Source of the DNA: Clostridiales bacterium
GTDB lineage: Bacteria > Bacillota > Clostridia > Lachnospirales > Lachnospiraceae
NCBI GenBank assembly: GCA_019423835.1
Contig: JAHZAR010000009.1
Coordinates: 1,386-43,020 of the forward strand
Direction of reading: 5' to 3'
Length of the DNA stretch: 41,635 nt
Below are positions 7,979 to 16,654 of this stretch, in pieces. A program made the position numbers and the translations under genes. Each line of letters begins with the position of its first letter. Positions within the stretch are counted from its first letter, which is position 1. The notes beneath the pieces were generated by a model. The model searched no databases. It had not been told where the DNA came from and saw only the letters and a program-made list of their open reading frames with translations.

Positions 7979-9037
7979 TCACCTTCCCCCGCTGATGATC
8001 CGCCACAGGGGCCCTGCATAGTTTCTCAGAAACTCTCCCAGCTTCCAGGCCAGAATCACACAGACAGCCGGAATCGCCAGGTAGAGAAGCAGGGCCGTGA
8101 GAGCAGAATGGGGAAGGAAAGCCTCTCCCAGCTTGTTGATCCCTCTCGCCAGTATAAAGTGGATAGTATAGAGAAAAAATCCGTACTTCATCCACTCCCT
8201 GGCGTCCGGCAGGCGCATCCCCGGCACCGCAGTCCAGAGGGTTACAGGCACGGTAAAGCGGTAGAGAACCGTCTCAAACACGGAATGTCTGACCGTGATG
8301 CCCTGGTAAAAATAGACAGCAAGCAAGGTTCCAAGCACTGCAGCGGCGGCCCTGACCGCCGCTCCTTTTTTGCCCTGCATCCGCCGTTCTTCCAGAAAAT
8401 CTTCTGCGTGAAGTGCCCCGTAGGCAGCTGCGCTGTAGTAGAAAAGGGCGTCCATATTGATGATCGGTATCTGAATCAGATTCCCGATGCAGTACAGCTC
8501 CGCCGCAATCACAAGGATGCCGGAAGCCCTGTTTTTCAGGAGCGGATACAGAAGCGGCGAGAGGGCAATCAGGAAAATAAGCTGGTACATATACCAGAAC
8601 ACCGGATTACAGGTAAAATGAAGCACCGCGTCTGCCATAGCCGGAATGCTGAACTCCACCGCTGTCTTATCGGATATCCGGGACAGGAACGGAATGCGCC
8701 CGGCCGCTGCATAACCCAGGTAATAGAGGAAGTTCCAGAGCAGATAGGGGAGCAGAACGGTCCGTATCCTCCGCTCCATCTTGGGCCCTATATCCCTGAA
8801 CATGCACTTCCTGTAAAACTGGTAGGCAGACAGCATGAAAAAGCCCGGCACTGCCACAGGCCCCAGAACGTCCGCCAGGATATGCTGAAGCCTCCATACC
8901 GCCGCAGCAAAGATATCTTTGGCAGGAAGCGTCAAAAACATATCTGCATTATAGCTGTGAATCATCACCACCATAAGGCTGAACAGAAAGGCTGCAAAGC
9001 ACACCTTATTGTGAAATTTCTTTTCCGTCAATCGCAT
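7979..9037 (-). CDS. Acyltransferase family 3 membrane protein
   Basis: A 352-residue integral membrane protein with about ten hydrophobic segments, matching the Acyl_transf_3 family that O-acylates cell-surface polysaccharides or peptidoglycan. The first helix carries MVVMIHSYN, the position of the family's catalytic histidine. A basic segment (KMERRIRTVLLPYLLWNFLYY) follows the second to third helices, as is typical. The start is uncertain: GGAGG ends only one base before the ATG at 9037, so the TTG two codons later (9031), which has normal spacing, may be used. It is last in the leftward block after the CPBP protease, from which it is separated by 132 nt. The acceptor is unknown. Confidence 0.75.
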   Translation of the reverse strand: MRLTEKKFHNKVCFAAFLFSLMVVMIHSYNADMFLTLPAKDIFAAAVWRLQHILADVLGPVAVPGFFMLSAYQFYRKCMFRDIGPKMERRIRTVLLPYLLWNFLYYLGYAAAGRIPFLSRISDKTAVEFSIPAMADAVLHFTCNPVFWYMYQLIFLIALSPLLYPLLKNRASGILVIAAELYCIGNLIQIPIINMDALFYYSAAAYGALHAEDFLEERRMQGKKGAAVRAAAAVLGTLLAVYFYQGITVRHSVFETVLYRFTVPVTLWTAVPGMRLPDAREWMKYGFFLYTIHFILARGINKLGEAFLPHSALTALLLYLAIPAVCVILAWKLGEFLRNYAGPLWRIISGGR

Positions 9038-9169
9038 CCCTCCCGTCTGGCTGTCCGGCCAATTTCCCGCCCCTGAACCAGATATCCTCTCTCATCTTTT
9101 CCTGTCTCCTGCGTCATTCTGTCTCTGTCTGCTTTCTCCTGCTGCCTTCCGGCATTTTTCGGCGAGCGG

Positions 9170-10081
9170 TCACAGCGCATTTGTTTCCCCAAACAGCCCT
9201 CGCAGGAGAAAAGCCCACGCGGCCAGGCCGCCGATTGCAAGCCCCCACACAGCCAGGCGGTATGACTCCGTCCACATTCCTGCAGAGACGGCGTCCAGGG
9301 TCAGGGCAGTCAGATTTGCCGCTATATGGACAGAGGCTGTGGCTGTCACCGTCTGAAAGCGCTCTGCAAGAAGCGCCAGAAAAAGTCCCATCATTCCGGC
9401 ATAAAGTCCCTGCGGCACATTTCCATGATAGATACCAAAGATAAACGCCGTTAACAGAGCGCAGGCCCGGATGCCAAACCGTTTTCTGAGCCTTCTGTAC
9501 ATCAGGCCGCGGAACAGAATCTCCTCAGCAAACGGAATCACCAGTCCCGTACAGAGAAAGGTCAGGACCCCAGCTGCCGCGGCGGCTGTCCCGGAAACTG
9601 CCGCTTCCGCACCGCCCGCAGCGGTCTCTGCCAGCGCGGCTTCAGAAATCCCCGCCTGCCCCAGGGCCGTTCCTGCAAGGCAGATGAGTCCGCTCATCCC
9701 AATACAGTAGCAGGCCCCGGATGCGGGAAGCCTCCAGAAAGAACTCAGCCATTTCCCGGCGTTTTGCCTCCCTGCCGGCCATCCGGCTCCCGCCTGCTCC
9801 ATCTTCTCGTTTCTGAGCTTCGGCCAGTACCAGAGACTGATAATGGCTGCGGCAGTGCCGCTCGCCAACTGCGGCAGAATCTTGTCTGAAATCAGAGCTG
9901 CCCCCGCCTCTCCGGTCAAAGCCTGTATACCGGAGGTCCGCCACACGGCTTCCAGAAGCATCCATACCGCTTCTGCTGCCGCCCCATAGAACAGGAGGGG
10001 CAGAAATGCGCTCAGAGCAGCCTCCGAAGCGGTGCATCTGCCTGCAGCCGGTTTGGGAACTCCGCTCTTTGAGGCCCCCAT
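9170..10081 (-). CDS. CPBP-family intramembrane metalloprotease
   Basis: A 303-residue membrane protein of the CPBP (CAAX protease/bacteriocin-processing, ABI) family. The glutamate motif is EEILFR (residues 186-191). The first histidine motif is FGIYHGN (H219) and the second is H252 in VHIAANL, all within C-terminal membrane helices. Members cleave peptides inside the membrane or confer bacteriocin self-immunity. The start at 10081 is preferred over an upstream ATG: it lies one base after the TAA of the subtilase gene and has GGAGG about 8 nt before it, a classic coupled arrangement. A soluble stretch (about 88-112) and a run of alanine/glycine (about 143-170) separate the helical groups. 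Coupling to an anchored subtilase suggests a role at the cell surface. Confidence 0.85.
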   Translation of the reverse strand: MGASKSGVPKPAAGRCTASEAALSAFLPLLFYGAAAEAVWMLLEAVWRTSGIQALTGEAGAALISDKILPQLASGTAAAIISLWYWPKLRNEKMEQAGAGWPAGRQNAGKWLSSFWRLPASGACYCIGMSGLICLAGTALGQAGISEAALAETAAGGAEAAVSGTAAAAAGVLTFLCTGLVIPFAEEILFRGLMYRRLRKRFGIRACALLTAFIFGIYHGNVPQGLYAGMMGLFLALLAERFQTVTATASVHIAANLTALTLDAVSAGMWTESYRLAVWGLAIGGLAAWAFLLRGLFGETNAL

Positions 10082-10082
10082 G

Positions 10083-11420
10083 TTATGCCCCTCCGGCCAG
10101 CTCCATGGCCCTTCCGGCGTCCAGCATTCCGCCTGTTGCCGTCTTTCCGTCCATGGCGCTGTTTTTTCGCACGGAGGAAAGGATGAGCTCACGAAGCTTT
10201 CCCGTATCTGTATCCGGGTAAGCAGATTTTATCATAGCAGCAGCCCCTGTCACCATAGGCGCCGCCATAGAGGTGCCGCTCATGTAGGCGTACTGATTCC
10301 CTGAGATTGTGCTGAGAATATATTTTCCAGGAGCTGCCAGATCGACGCCTGACAGGCCGTAGTTTGAGCTGGGATCCAGATTTCCGTCCAGCCTCATGCT
10401 GGCGACTGAGATGATATTGTCCAGGTCAAAGGCTGCCGGATACACCGGGGATTCATCAATATTGATGCCCTTTCCGCTCTTGTCTCCGTTTCCTGCGGCA
10501 ACCACGAAGAGCATGCCGGAATTTTTCATGGTGTCATAGAGCTCCTGATTAAACCTGGCCGTCCCGAAGCTCAGATTGCAGATGGATGCCCCGTTGGCCT
10601 CTGCGTAGCGTATAGCCTGAGCCACATGCTCCGGCGTTCCGATCCCCTCTTCCGTTCCCAGAACCTTGACCGGCATAATCTTTACATAGGAGGGATCGCA
10701 GATGCCGGTGATCCCTTTCCCGTTTTGAGCCGCAGCAATGGTTCCCGCTGAGTGAGTGCCGTGGTTATCCTCCCTGCCCGAATAGAGCTGATTGTTTCCG
10801 GCATAGAAGTTCCAGCCGTTCACATCGTCCACATAGCCGTTTCCATCATTGTCTGCGCCGTCTCCGGGTATCTCATCCGTATTGATCCAGATGCCTCCGG
10901 ACAGCTCCTCATGATCGATCTGAATTCCCGTATCGATAACTGCCACAATCGTTTCTGTCTTTCCCTCCACGGCGTCGTAGGCAGCCCTGGCGGAGGTCAG
11001 GTTAATATCCATCCCCGCCTTGGCAAAGGTGGTACCGCGGCTGTCCACCTCTGGCCCGTAGACAGGTCCTCCTGTCCGGGAGGTCAGATTCTGAAACAGC
11101 GTCTCTGCCCCTCTGTTCTGATCAATCAGACGGAACAGTCCATTGTTCAGAAATCCCCACTGATACTCATTATACGGATCTCCTCCCTGATAAGCCCGGG
11201 TGCCCGGTCCTGCGGCAAACGCTCTCACATTCCTTTCCTTTTCCTGGGTACCTCTCAGAGAAGACCTCACCGGCGCCGGCCAAATCAGGGCTCCTGCCTG
11301 CAGAAAGGCTGCGGCGGAAATGACGGCAGCAGACAGAAGCAGTGCAGACAGAAACGTCTTAGACGGAGCTGCCGTCCGGAAGAGATCCCGGCTCTGGGCC
11401 CTGCTGTTTAATTTTTTCAT
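10083..11420 (-). CDS. Membrane-anchored S8 subtilisin-like serine protease
   Basis: A 445-residue subtilase. The N-terminus is basic with one hydrophobic signal/anchor segment (about 21-45), then a linker of about 100 residues. The catalytic triad is intact: D163 (AVIDTGIQIDH), H220 (DNHGTHSAGT) and S384 (SGTSMAAP), with oxyanion Asn311 (AAGNG). Between Asp and His is an acidic insert, GDGADNDGNGYVDD (about 186-199), resembling a calcium-binding loop. There is no LPXTG or repeat region, so it is probably tethered by its N-terminus outside the membrane. The start at 11420 follows the upstream gene's TAA by one base and has AAAAGG 6 nt before it; an earlier ATG at 11441 has poorer spacing. It is coupled to the GH13-like gene before it and the CPBP gene after it. 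Confidence 0.9.
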   Translation of the reverse strand: MKKLNSRAQSRDLFRTAAPSKTFLSALLLSAAVISAAAFLQAGALIWPAPVRSSLRGTQEKERNVRAFAAGPGTRAYQGGDPYNEYQWGFLNNGLFRLIDQNRGAETLFQNLTSRTGGPVYGPEVDSRGTTFAKAGMDINLTSARAAYDAVEGKTETIVAVIDTGIQIDHEELSGGIWINTDEIPGDGADNDGNGYVDDVNGWNFYAGNNQLYSGREDNHGTHSAGTIAAAQNGKGITGICDPSYVKIMPVKVLGTEEGIGTPEHVAQAIRYAEANGASICNLSFGTARFNQELYDTMKNSGMLFVVAAGNGDKSGKGINIDESPVYPAAFDLDNIISVASMRLDGNLDPSSNYGLSGVDLAAPGKYILSTISGNQYAYMSGTSMAAPMVTGAAAMIKSAYPDTDTGKLRELILSSVRKNSAMDGKTATGGMLDAGRAMELAGGA

Positions 11421-11421
11421 A

Positions 11422-13548
11422 TTATTCCTTTTCTTCATCATGACTCCGGCCTTTCGCGCCTATCTCGTTGCCCTGCTCCGGCCCTTCCGCAGAGGCTTTT
11501 TTCTCTGACTTCTTTTTCCCGTCCTTCTCTCCGGCTTTCTTCTCCCCGTCTTTCTTTGCCTTCTTCTTCTCTTCCGCCGCTTTTTCCTGTTTATCTTTTT
11601 TCCCCTTCTTTTCTCCTTTTTTCTCCTCCGTCCTGTCCTGCAGGCCAATGAATACCACAATGGTTCTGGCCGGTACCAGGAACTGCTTCTGCTGCTCCAG
11701 GCACGGCTCCTCTCCCTCCTCATAGATGCCGTTTCTCTCTCTGTCATCTGTGTTAAAGGACAGATGCCATTTCATCCCTTTGGGGAGTCTGGGAAGAGCA
11801 AATTCATGGGGCTCCCAGTGCATGTTGTAGGCGGTAAAAAAGTAGTCATCCGGGGTGCCGTCCGCCTTCCTCGCATACTCCCCGCAGTACATAATCCCCA
11901 GCTGGCGGCGGAAATTCTCAAACTCCGGGCACCAGGCCTTCACACCGTGGTAGGAGACATCCGGGTGTCCGCAGGCCAGATAATCCATCACCTTCGGCTC
12001 CTGGGCCATGTGGAACACAGGGTGTTTCTTCCGGAAGGCAATCACCCGTTTTGCAAACTCAAAGATGTCTCTGTTTATCCTCAGCAGTCCCCAGTCCAGC
12101 CATGAGGTTTCATTATCCTGGCAGTAGGAGTTGTTGTTTCCCCCCTTGGAAAATCCAAATTCGTCGCCGGACAGGAGAAGAGGCGTACCCTGGCTTAAGA
12201 AAAGGATGAGGAGCGCATTTCTGATCTGCTTGCGCCTCATAGCAGCTACCTTTTTCTTGCGGCTTGGCCCCTCCACGCCGCAGTTCCAGGTATAGTTCCA
12301 GGAACTTCCGTCCTGATTGTTCTCTCCATTCCTTTCATTGTGCTTCATCTCATAGGTAACGGCATCCATGAGAGTAAAGCCGTTTGTGTTGGCCATATAG
12401 TTTATGACTCCATAGCCCTTCGGATTTCTCCTGTTTCTGAAAATCAGGCTGTTCATCTGATCCTCGTCGCCCTTCAGAAGTCTTCTCATATCGACCAGAA
12501 AGCCGTCATTGTACTCTGCCAGATGGCGCCGGCCCGGTGTTTCCTCCTCCTCCCAAAAGGCAGCAAACAGCTTGGTTTCTGACAGCCACGGATCGTCTTT
12601 CAGAGACGGGCAGCCGGAAATCCCCACCAGGTGTACGCCGTCCACATGGTATTCCCTCACCCAGAAGCGCACTGCCTCCGAGATGACAGCGGCGCTCTCC
12701 TTTCCGGTGAAGTACAGCTCGATAATCAGCTCCAGGCCGTTCTGGTGAAGCTCCTTCACCAGCTCCTTGAACTCCCGTACCGGGTTCTTCTCCCCGCACT
12801 TCCCTGAAGCGTAGGACTCCTTGGGTGCAAAGAGCATGCCGGGAGTGTAGCCCCAGTAATTGAGCTTTCCGGTGGGCCGGTCTGTGCCGTAGGGGTTTCC
12901 GTCTGAGCCGTCTGGCAGCATGACCTCCTCAAATTCGTTGGGCGGCATCAGTTCCAGGGAGGTGATGCCAAGTTCTTTAAAATACGGGATCTTTTCTGCA
13001 ATGGCCCTGAAGGTTCCCGGCTCTGCACCGTTCTCATCCCGCTCCTCCTCTATTCCGTCCACACCCTTCAAGCCGGCCCGCATGGTCAGTCCCCTTGTGT
13101 GGATCCTGTAGAGAATCATATCCTCATACGGAATCTGAAGGGGTCTGTCTCCCTCCCAGTCAAAGCTCTCAAGCTCAAACCGGCTCCTCAGGGGAGTATC
13201 CACATGAGAAAGCTCTCCCCAGGTTCCATGTCCCGTAAAAGAGCGGCCAAAAACGTCCGGCGTCTCCTGTCCGTCCGATAAAATGGAATAGGTCAGACCG
13301 GAAAAATCCTCTCCCAGGAGCTTCATACACCGCATCCTGCCCATTCGGGAGTTCTTAGGGAAAGGGAACACTCTCCGTATCTCCTTTTTCTGCGTTCCAT
13401 CCGTTCCCTCTTCCTGTTCAAATACCGCAAGGCTCACCTCTTCTCCGGCTGCCGCCGTGCAGATGTACACACCGTCCTCTGTTTTTGCCACTCCCGGCTG
13501 AAAATATCCCGGTTCTTCCCCTGAAATAACAAGTTTTTCTATTTTCAC
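11422..13548 (-). CDS. GH13 glycogen-debranching-like protein lacking catalytic residues
   Basis: About 708 residues with the layout of GlgX/isoamylase (GH13_11): an N-terminal beta domain (about 1-140), a (beta/alpha)8 barrel (about 145-560) and a C-terminal beta domain (to about 640). Many non-catalytic family motifs are intact, such as KHNERNGENNQDG, NCGVEGP, SQGTPLLLSGDEFG and NNNSYCQDNETSWLDW. The four catalytic regions are altered. Region I reads IIELYFTG instead of DVVYNHT. Region II reads DGVHLVGI instead of DGFRFDLA, so Arg and the nucleophile Asp are lost. Region III reads KLFAAFW instead of KLIAEPW, losing the acid/base Glu. Region IV reads ANTNGFTL instead of TAHDGFTL. It is probably a pseudo-enzyme that binds glucan or has a regulatory role. 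A Lys/Glu-rich tail of about 70 residues ends it. GTG 13548 has GGGAG 8 nt upstream; GTG 13575 and ATG 13563 are alternatives. Confidence 0.8.
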   Translation of the reverse strand: MKIEKLVISGEEPGYFQPGVAKTEDGVYICTAAAGEEVSLAVFEQEEGTDGTQKKEIRRVFPFPKNSRMGRMRCMKLLGEDFSGLTYSILSDGQETPDVFGRSFTGHGTWGELSHVDTPLRSRFELESFDWEGDRPLQIPYEDMILYRIHTRGLTMRAGLKGVDGIEEERDENGAEPGTFRAIAEKIPYFKELGITSLELMPPNEFEEVMLPDGSDGNPYGTDRPTGKLNYWGYTPGMLFAPKESYASGKCGEKNPVREFKELVKELHQNGLELIIELYFTGKESAAVISEAVRFWVREYHVDGVHLVGISGCPSLKDDPWLSETKLFAAFWEEEETPGRRHLAEYNDGFLVDMRRLLKGDEDQMNSLIFRNRRNPKGYGVINYMANTNGFTLMDAVTYEMKHNERNGENNQDGSSWNYTWNCGVEGPSRKKKVAAMRRKQIRNALLILFLSQGTPLLLSGDEFGFSKGGNNNSYCQDNETSWLDWGLLRINRDIFEFAKRVIAFRKKHPVFHMAQEPKVMDYLACGHPDVSYHGVKAWCPEFENFRRQLGIMYCGEYARKADGTPDDYFFTAYNMHWEPHEFALPRLPKGMKWHLSFNTDDRERNGIYEEGEEPCLEQQKQFLVPARTIVVFIGLQDRTEEKKGEKKGKKDKQEKAAEEKKKAKKDGEKKAGEKDGKKKSEKKASAEGPEQGNEIGAKGRSHDEEKE

Positions 13549-13612
13549 GCCTATCTCTCCCATCCCGGGCTTCACGCCTGTAAAAAATTGGTTTCCTGAT
13601 TCCTGCTATGCT

Positions 13613-15466
13613 CTAGCGGCCGTTCTGCTGTGCAATCTGATCTGCCAGATCATTCAGGTACACCCACCGATCCATCTTCTGTTCCAGAAGCGTCTCTGTC
13701 TCTTCCTTTTCCTTCATCAGAGCAGCCAGCTTTGTGTAATCCCTGGCGGCCCTGTCAATCTCAGGCCCCAGCTGTTCCAGTTTTTGTTCCAGCCCGGCTA
13801 TTTCATCCTCAATAGTCTCCCACTCTTTCTGCTCCATGTAGGTGAATTTGAGTTTTTTAACCTGGCCTTCTTTCCAGCTTTTTCTGGAATGTTTTTCCTG
13901 TCCTCCGCTCTCTCCGTCCCCGGCTGCCTCCCGGCCTTTTTCTTTTGCAGCTCCGGTTCCTGTCCCTTCTTTCTCCTCTCTCTCCTGCGCTGCGGCCTGA
14001 TAATCTGTGAATCCTCCCTCATACTGGCAGATTTTTCCGTCTCCCTCAAAAGCAAAAATCCTTCTCACAACCCGGTCTAAGAAATACCGGTCATGGGAGA
14101 CCGTGATGACAATGCCCTGGAAGCTGTCAAGATAGTCCTCCAGAATCGTCAGTGTCCTGATATCCAGGTCATTGGTAGGCTCGTCGAGAATCAGCACGTT
14201 TGGGGCATCCATCAGGATTCTCAGCAGGTACAGCCGCCTCTTCTCACCGCCGGACAGCTTTCCGATCACAGTATACTGCACAGAGGAAGGGAATAAGAAC
14301 CGCTCCAGCATCTGGGAGGCGGAGACACTGCCGTCCGGCGTCCTCACATACTCAGCCACATTTTTAATATAGTCAATAACCCTGAGATTGTTGTCCATGG
14401 CCTCATTTTCCTGAGAAAAATACCCCAGTCTCACCGTCTGGCCAATCTCAATCTCTCCGCTGTCAGGCTTCACCCACCCGGCAATCATCTTCATCAGAGT
14501 CGATTTTCCACTTCCGTTGGGTCCGATAAAGCCGACTCTGTCATTTTTCAGAAAAATATAGCTGAAGTCCCGGACCAGGATTTTTCCATCGTAGGCCTTA
14601 TTAAGATTCCTGAGCTCCACCGTCGTCCTTCCCAGGCGGCTTGCGATGGAACCGAGCTCAACTTCCCCGTCGTACTCCGGTCCGCTCTTCGCACTCAGAG
14701 CCTCAAACCGCTGGATCCGCCCCTTCTGCTTCGTGGAGCGCGCTCTGGCTCCCCGCTTCATCCACTCCAGCTCCACCCGGAGGATGGACTGGCGCTTTCT
14801 CTCTGACGCCTCCGCCATGGCCATCCGCTCTGCCTTCAGCTCCAGAAAGCCCTCATAATTGGTCTGATAGCTGTAGAGCTTTCCCCTGTCTAGCTCCACA
14901 ATCCGGTTGGTCACGCTGTCCAGGAAGTATCTGTCATGGGTGATCATGAGGAGGGCTCCCCTGAACTTTTTCAGGTACTCCTCCAGCCAGTCAGCCATGG
15001 CGCTGTCTAAATGGTTGGTGGGCTCGTCCAGGATCAGAAGGTCGGCTGTGGAGAGCAGGACACTCGCCAGAGCCACCCGTTTTCTCTGACCTCCAGAGAG
15101 TGTCTCAATCTTCGCCGTCCAGTCCGGTACATCCAGCTTCATCAGCATGTTCTTGGCCTGTCCCTCCAGATCCCAGGCCTGCTCATGTCCCTCATTTTCC
15201 CGGATCACACTCTCAAGTACCGTATACCCGGGCTCAAAGACAGGGTTCTGGGGAAGGTAGCGGATATAAAGGTTCCTCCCTTTTACCACACTTCCCTGAT
15301 CCGGCTCCTCGAGTCCGGCCGCTATCTTTAGCAGCGTGGATTTTCCGGTTCCGTTAATTCCGATCACTCCCACCTTTTCTCCCTCATTAATGGAAAATGC
15401 AGTGTCATCAAAAAGCAGCCGCTCTGTGTATGATTTTGTGAGATGTTCGATTGTCAGTAAATTCAT
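13613..15466 (-). CDS. ABC-F family ATPase, Uup-like
   Basis: A 617-residue soluble protein with two ABC ATPase domains and no membrane segment. NBD1 (about 1-250) has Walker A GINGTGKST, signature LSGGQRKR and Walker B LLILDEPTNHLD. The inter-domain linker is rich in Arg/Lys. NBD2 (about 285-500) has GPNGSGKST, LSGGEKRR and LILDEPTNDLD. A charged, low-complexity stretch (about 500-540) leads to a C-terminal coiled coil (about 545-617), the feature that points to the Uup branch. ABC-F proteins act on ribosomes; Uup affects translation and also branched-DNA stability. AGAGGACGG precedes the ATG. It lies 102 nt after exonuclease III and 64 nt before the GH13-like gene on the same strand, so they may be cotranscribed. 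No antibiotic link can be read from the sequence. Confidence 0.85.
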   Translation of the reverse strand: MNLLTIEHLTKSYTERLLFDDTAFSINEGEKVGVIGINGTGKSTLLKIAAGLEEPDQGSVVKGRNLYIRYLPQNPVFEPGYTVLESVIRENEGHEQAWDLEGQAKNMLMKLDVPDWTAKIETLSGGQRKRVALASVLLSTADLLILDEPTNHLDSAMADWLEEYLKKFRGALLMITHDRYFLDSVTNRIVELDRGKLYSYQTNYEGFLELKAERMAMAEASERKRQSILRVELEWMKRGARARSTKQKGRIQRFEALSAKSGPEYDGEVELGSIASRLGRTTVELRNLNKAYDGKILVRDFSYIFLKNDRVGFIGPNGSGKSTLMKMIAGWVKPDSGEIEIGQTVRLGYFSQENEAMDNNLRVIDYIKNVAEYVRTPDGSVSASQMLERFLFPSSVQYTVIGKLSGGEKRRLYLLRILMDAPNVLILDEPTNDLDIRTLTILEDYLDSFQGIVITVSHDRYFLDRVVRRIFAFEGDGKICQYEGGFTDYQAAAQEREEKEGTGTGAAKEKGREAAGDGESGGQEKHSRKSWKEGQVKKLKFTYMEQKEWETIEDEIAGLEQKLEQLGPEIDRAARDYTKLAALMKEKEETETLLEQKMDRWVYLNDLADQIAQQNGR

Positions 15467-15568
15467 GTCCGTCCTCTCCTGTTCTGGCTCCCCGCTTTAT
15501 CCATTCCGGCTTCTGGCTGTTTTGAACGTGCAGGGTTCTTCTGCCCGCTTTTCCGGTCTGTCAGCCCT

Positions 15569-16324
15569 TTATCTGATCACCAGCTCTACCGGGCAGTGGT
15601 CAGAGCCCATAATCTCCGTGTGGATGGAGGCGCTCACCAGCCTGTCCTTCAGACTCTCTGAAACACAGAAATAGTCGATGCGCCACCCGGCGTTCTTCTC
15701 CCTGGCCTTAAACCGGTAGGACCACCAGGAGTAGACCCCCTCCGTGTCCGGGTAGAAATGTCTGTAGGTGTCGATAAAGCCTGCATCCAGAAGGGCGGAA
15801 AACTTTCCTCTCTCCTCATCGGTAAAGCCCGCGTTCTTTCTGTTTGTCTTCGGATTCTTCAGATCAATCTCCCTGTGGGCTACGTTTAAGTCTCCGCAGA
15901 AAATAACCGGCTTTTTCTCTTCCAGCTTTTTCAGATAGGCAAGAAAGGCGTCTTCCCACTCCATGCGGTAGGGCAGTCGGGCCAGCTCATTCTGGGAATT
16001 GGGTGTGTAGCAGGTCAGCACATAGTAGTCCTCATACTCTGCCGTGATCACTCTTCCCTCGTGGTCATGGGCGTCAATTCCCAGGCCGTAGACCACGCTG
16101 ACCGGCTCCTCCTTGGTAAACAGAGCAGTTCCTGAATAGCCCTTTTTGTCAGCATAGCTCCAGTACTGATAGTATCCCGGTATGTCAAGATCAATCTGAC
16201 CGGCCTGGAGCTTGCTCTCCTGAATACAGAAAATATCTGCATCCAGCTCCCGAAATACGTCGAGAAATCCCTTTCCCACACAGGCTCTCAGACCGTTCAC
16301 ATTCCACGAAATCATTTTTTTCAT
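15569..16324 (-). CDS. xth: Exodeoxyribonuclease III (AP endonuclease, Xth family)
   Basis: A 251-residue endonuclease/exonuclease/phosphatase-fold enzyme of base-excision repair. It cuts 5' of abasic sites and removes 3' blocking groups. Metal and catalytic motifs are all present: SWNVNGLRA at the N-terminus (N7), CIQESKL (Glu36), CYTPNS, FCGDLNVAHREIDL (Asp/Asn pair near 150), WRIDYFCVS and the terminal MGSDHCPVEL (Asp-His). Length is normal for the ExoA/Xth branch. AAGGAG lies 11 nt before the ATG. A predicted extended -10 promoter lies at 16457-16485. It is the first gene of the long leftward block. Confidence 0.93.
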   Translation of the reverse strand: MKKMISWNVNGLRACVGKGFLDVFRELDADIFCIQESKLQAGQIDLDIPGYYQYWSYADKKGYSGTALFTKEEPVSVVYGLGIDAHDHEGRVITAEYEDYYVLTCYTPNSQNELARLPYRMEWEDAFLAYLKKLEEKKPVIFCGDLNVAHREIDLKNPKTNRKNAGFTDEERGKFSALLDAGFIDTYRHFYPDTEGVYSWWSYRFKAREKNAGWRIDYFCVSESLKDRLVSASIHTEIMGSDHCPVELVIR

Positions 16325-16420
16325 TCTGTATTGTTCTCCTTATCTCCCTCAGCCGCCGGGCGGACCTGCCCGGCACACATGCAGGTGTACATTCACTAAG
16401 CTCTTAAACTCCGCACAGAT

Positions 16421-16456
16421 AAAACAAAAAGCCTGCAGCGGCTTCACTGTGGCTTT
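16421..16456 (-). terminator. Probable terminator downstream of the DAACS symporter gene
   Basis: On the minus strand, AAAGCC (16456-16451) pairs with GGCTTT (16433-16428). An inner CAGTG/CGCTG stem sits within it, and the hairpin is followed by the T-rich TTGTTTT. It lies about 200 nt after the symporter's stop and directly before the exonuclease leader. Confidence 0.55.
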
Positions 16457-16485
16457 AGTATAGCATTTTCTCGTTTATTTTGGAA
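16457..16485 (-). promoter_or_regulatory. Possible extended -10 promoter for exonuclease III
   Basis: Minus strand TGC-TATACT (-10 at 16462-16457, preceded by TG) with a weak -35, TTCCAA (16485-16480), 17 nt away. The start point would fall inside the hairpin at 16428-16456, so the two elements overlap. Confidence 0.4.
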
Positions 16486-16654
16486 GGGGATTAGACAGAA
16501 GATGCCGGAAGCCTGGCCCGTCCCCATCCGTGACAGAGGGCACCGGTTTCTTTCAAAAAACAGAAGGCCGCTTCCCCGCAGGCATCGCTCATACAGGGAA
16601 ACGGTCCTCTGTCCGGTTCTGTTTTCTGTCTGTCAGCAAAGCGCCTCCGCAGCT

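Larger units (their letters stand above)
16325..16654. other. Intergenic region between symporter and exonuclease III genes
   Basis: 330 bases without a convincing gene. It holds the hairpin/terminator at 16421-16456 and the predicted exonuclease promoter at 16457-16485. Nothing further is seen from 16486 to 16654. Confidence 0.5.

Noticed and set aside
7078..8019. 313-codon minus-strand frame over the methyltransferase
   Set aside because: It is antisense to a gene with intact SAM motifs and a consensus promoter. It has no recognisable motif of its own.
8108..9076. 322-codon plus-strand frame over the acyltransferase
   Set aside because: It is antisense to a membrane protein with family features. 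The His/Arg-rich composition is typical of a shadow frame.
10752..11411. 219-codon plus-strand frame over the subtilase gene
   Set aside because: The subtilase has a full catalytic triad on the other strand; this frame shows no features.
13613..15466. ABC-F protein as a specific antibiotic-resistance determinant
   Set aside because: The C-terminal coiled coil and general motifs point to the housekeeping Uup branch. Nothing visible supports a resistance role.
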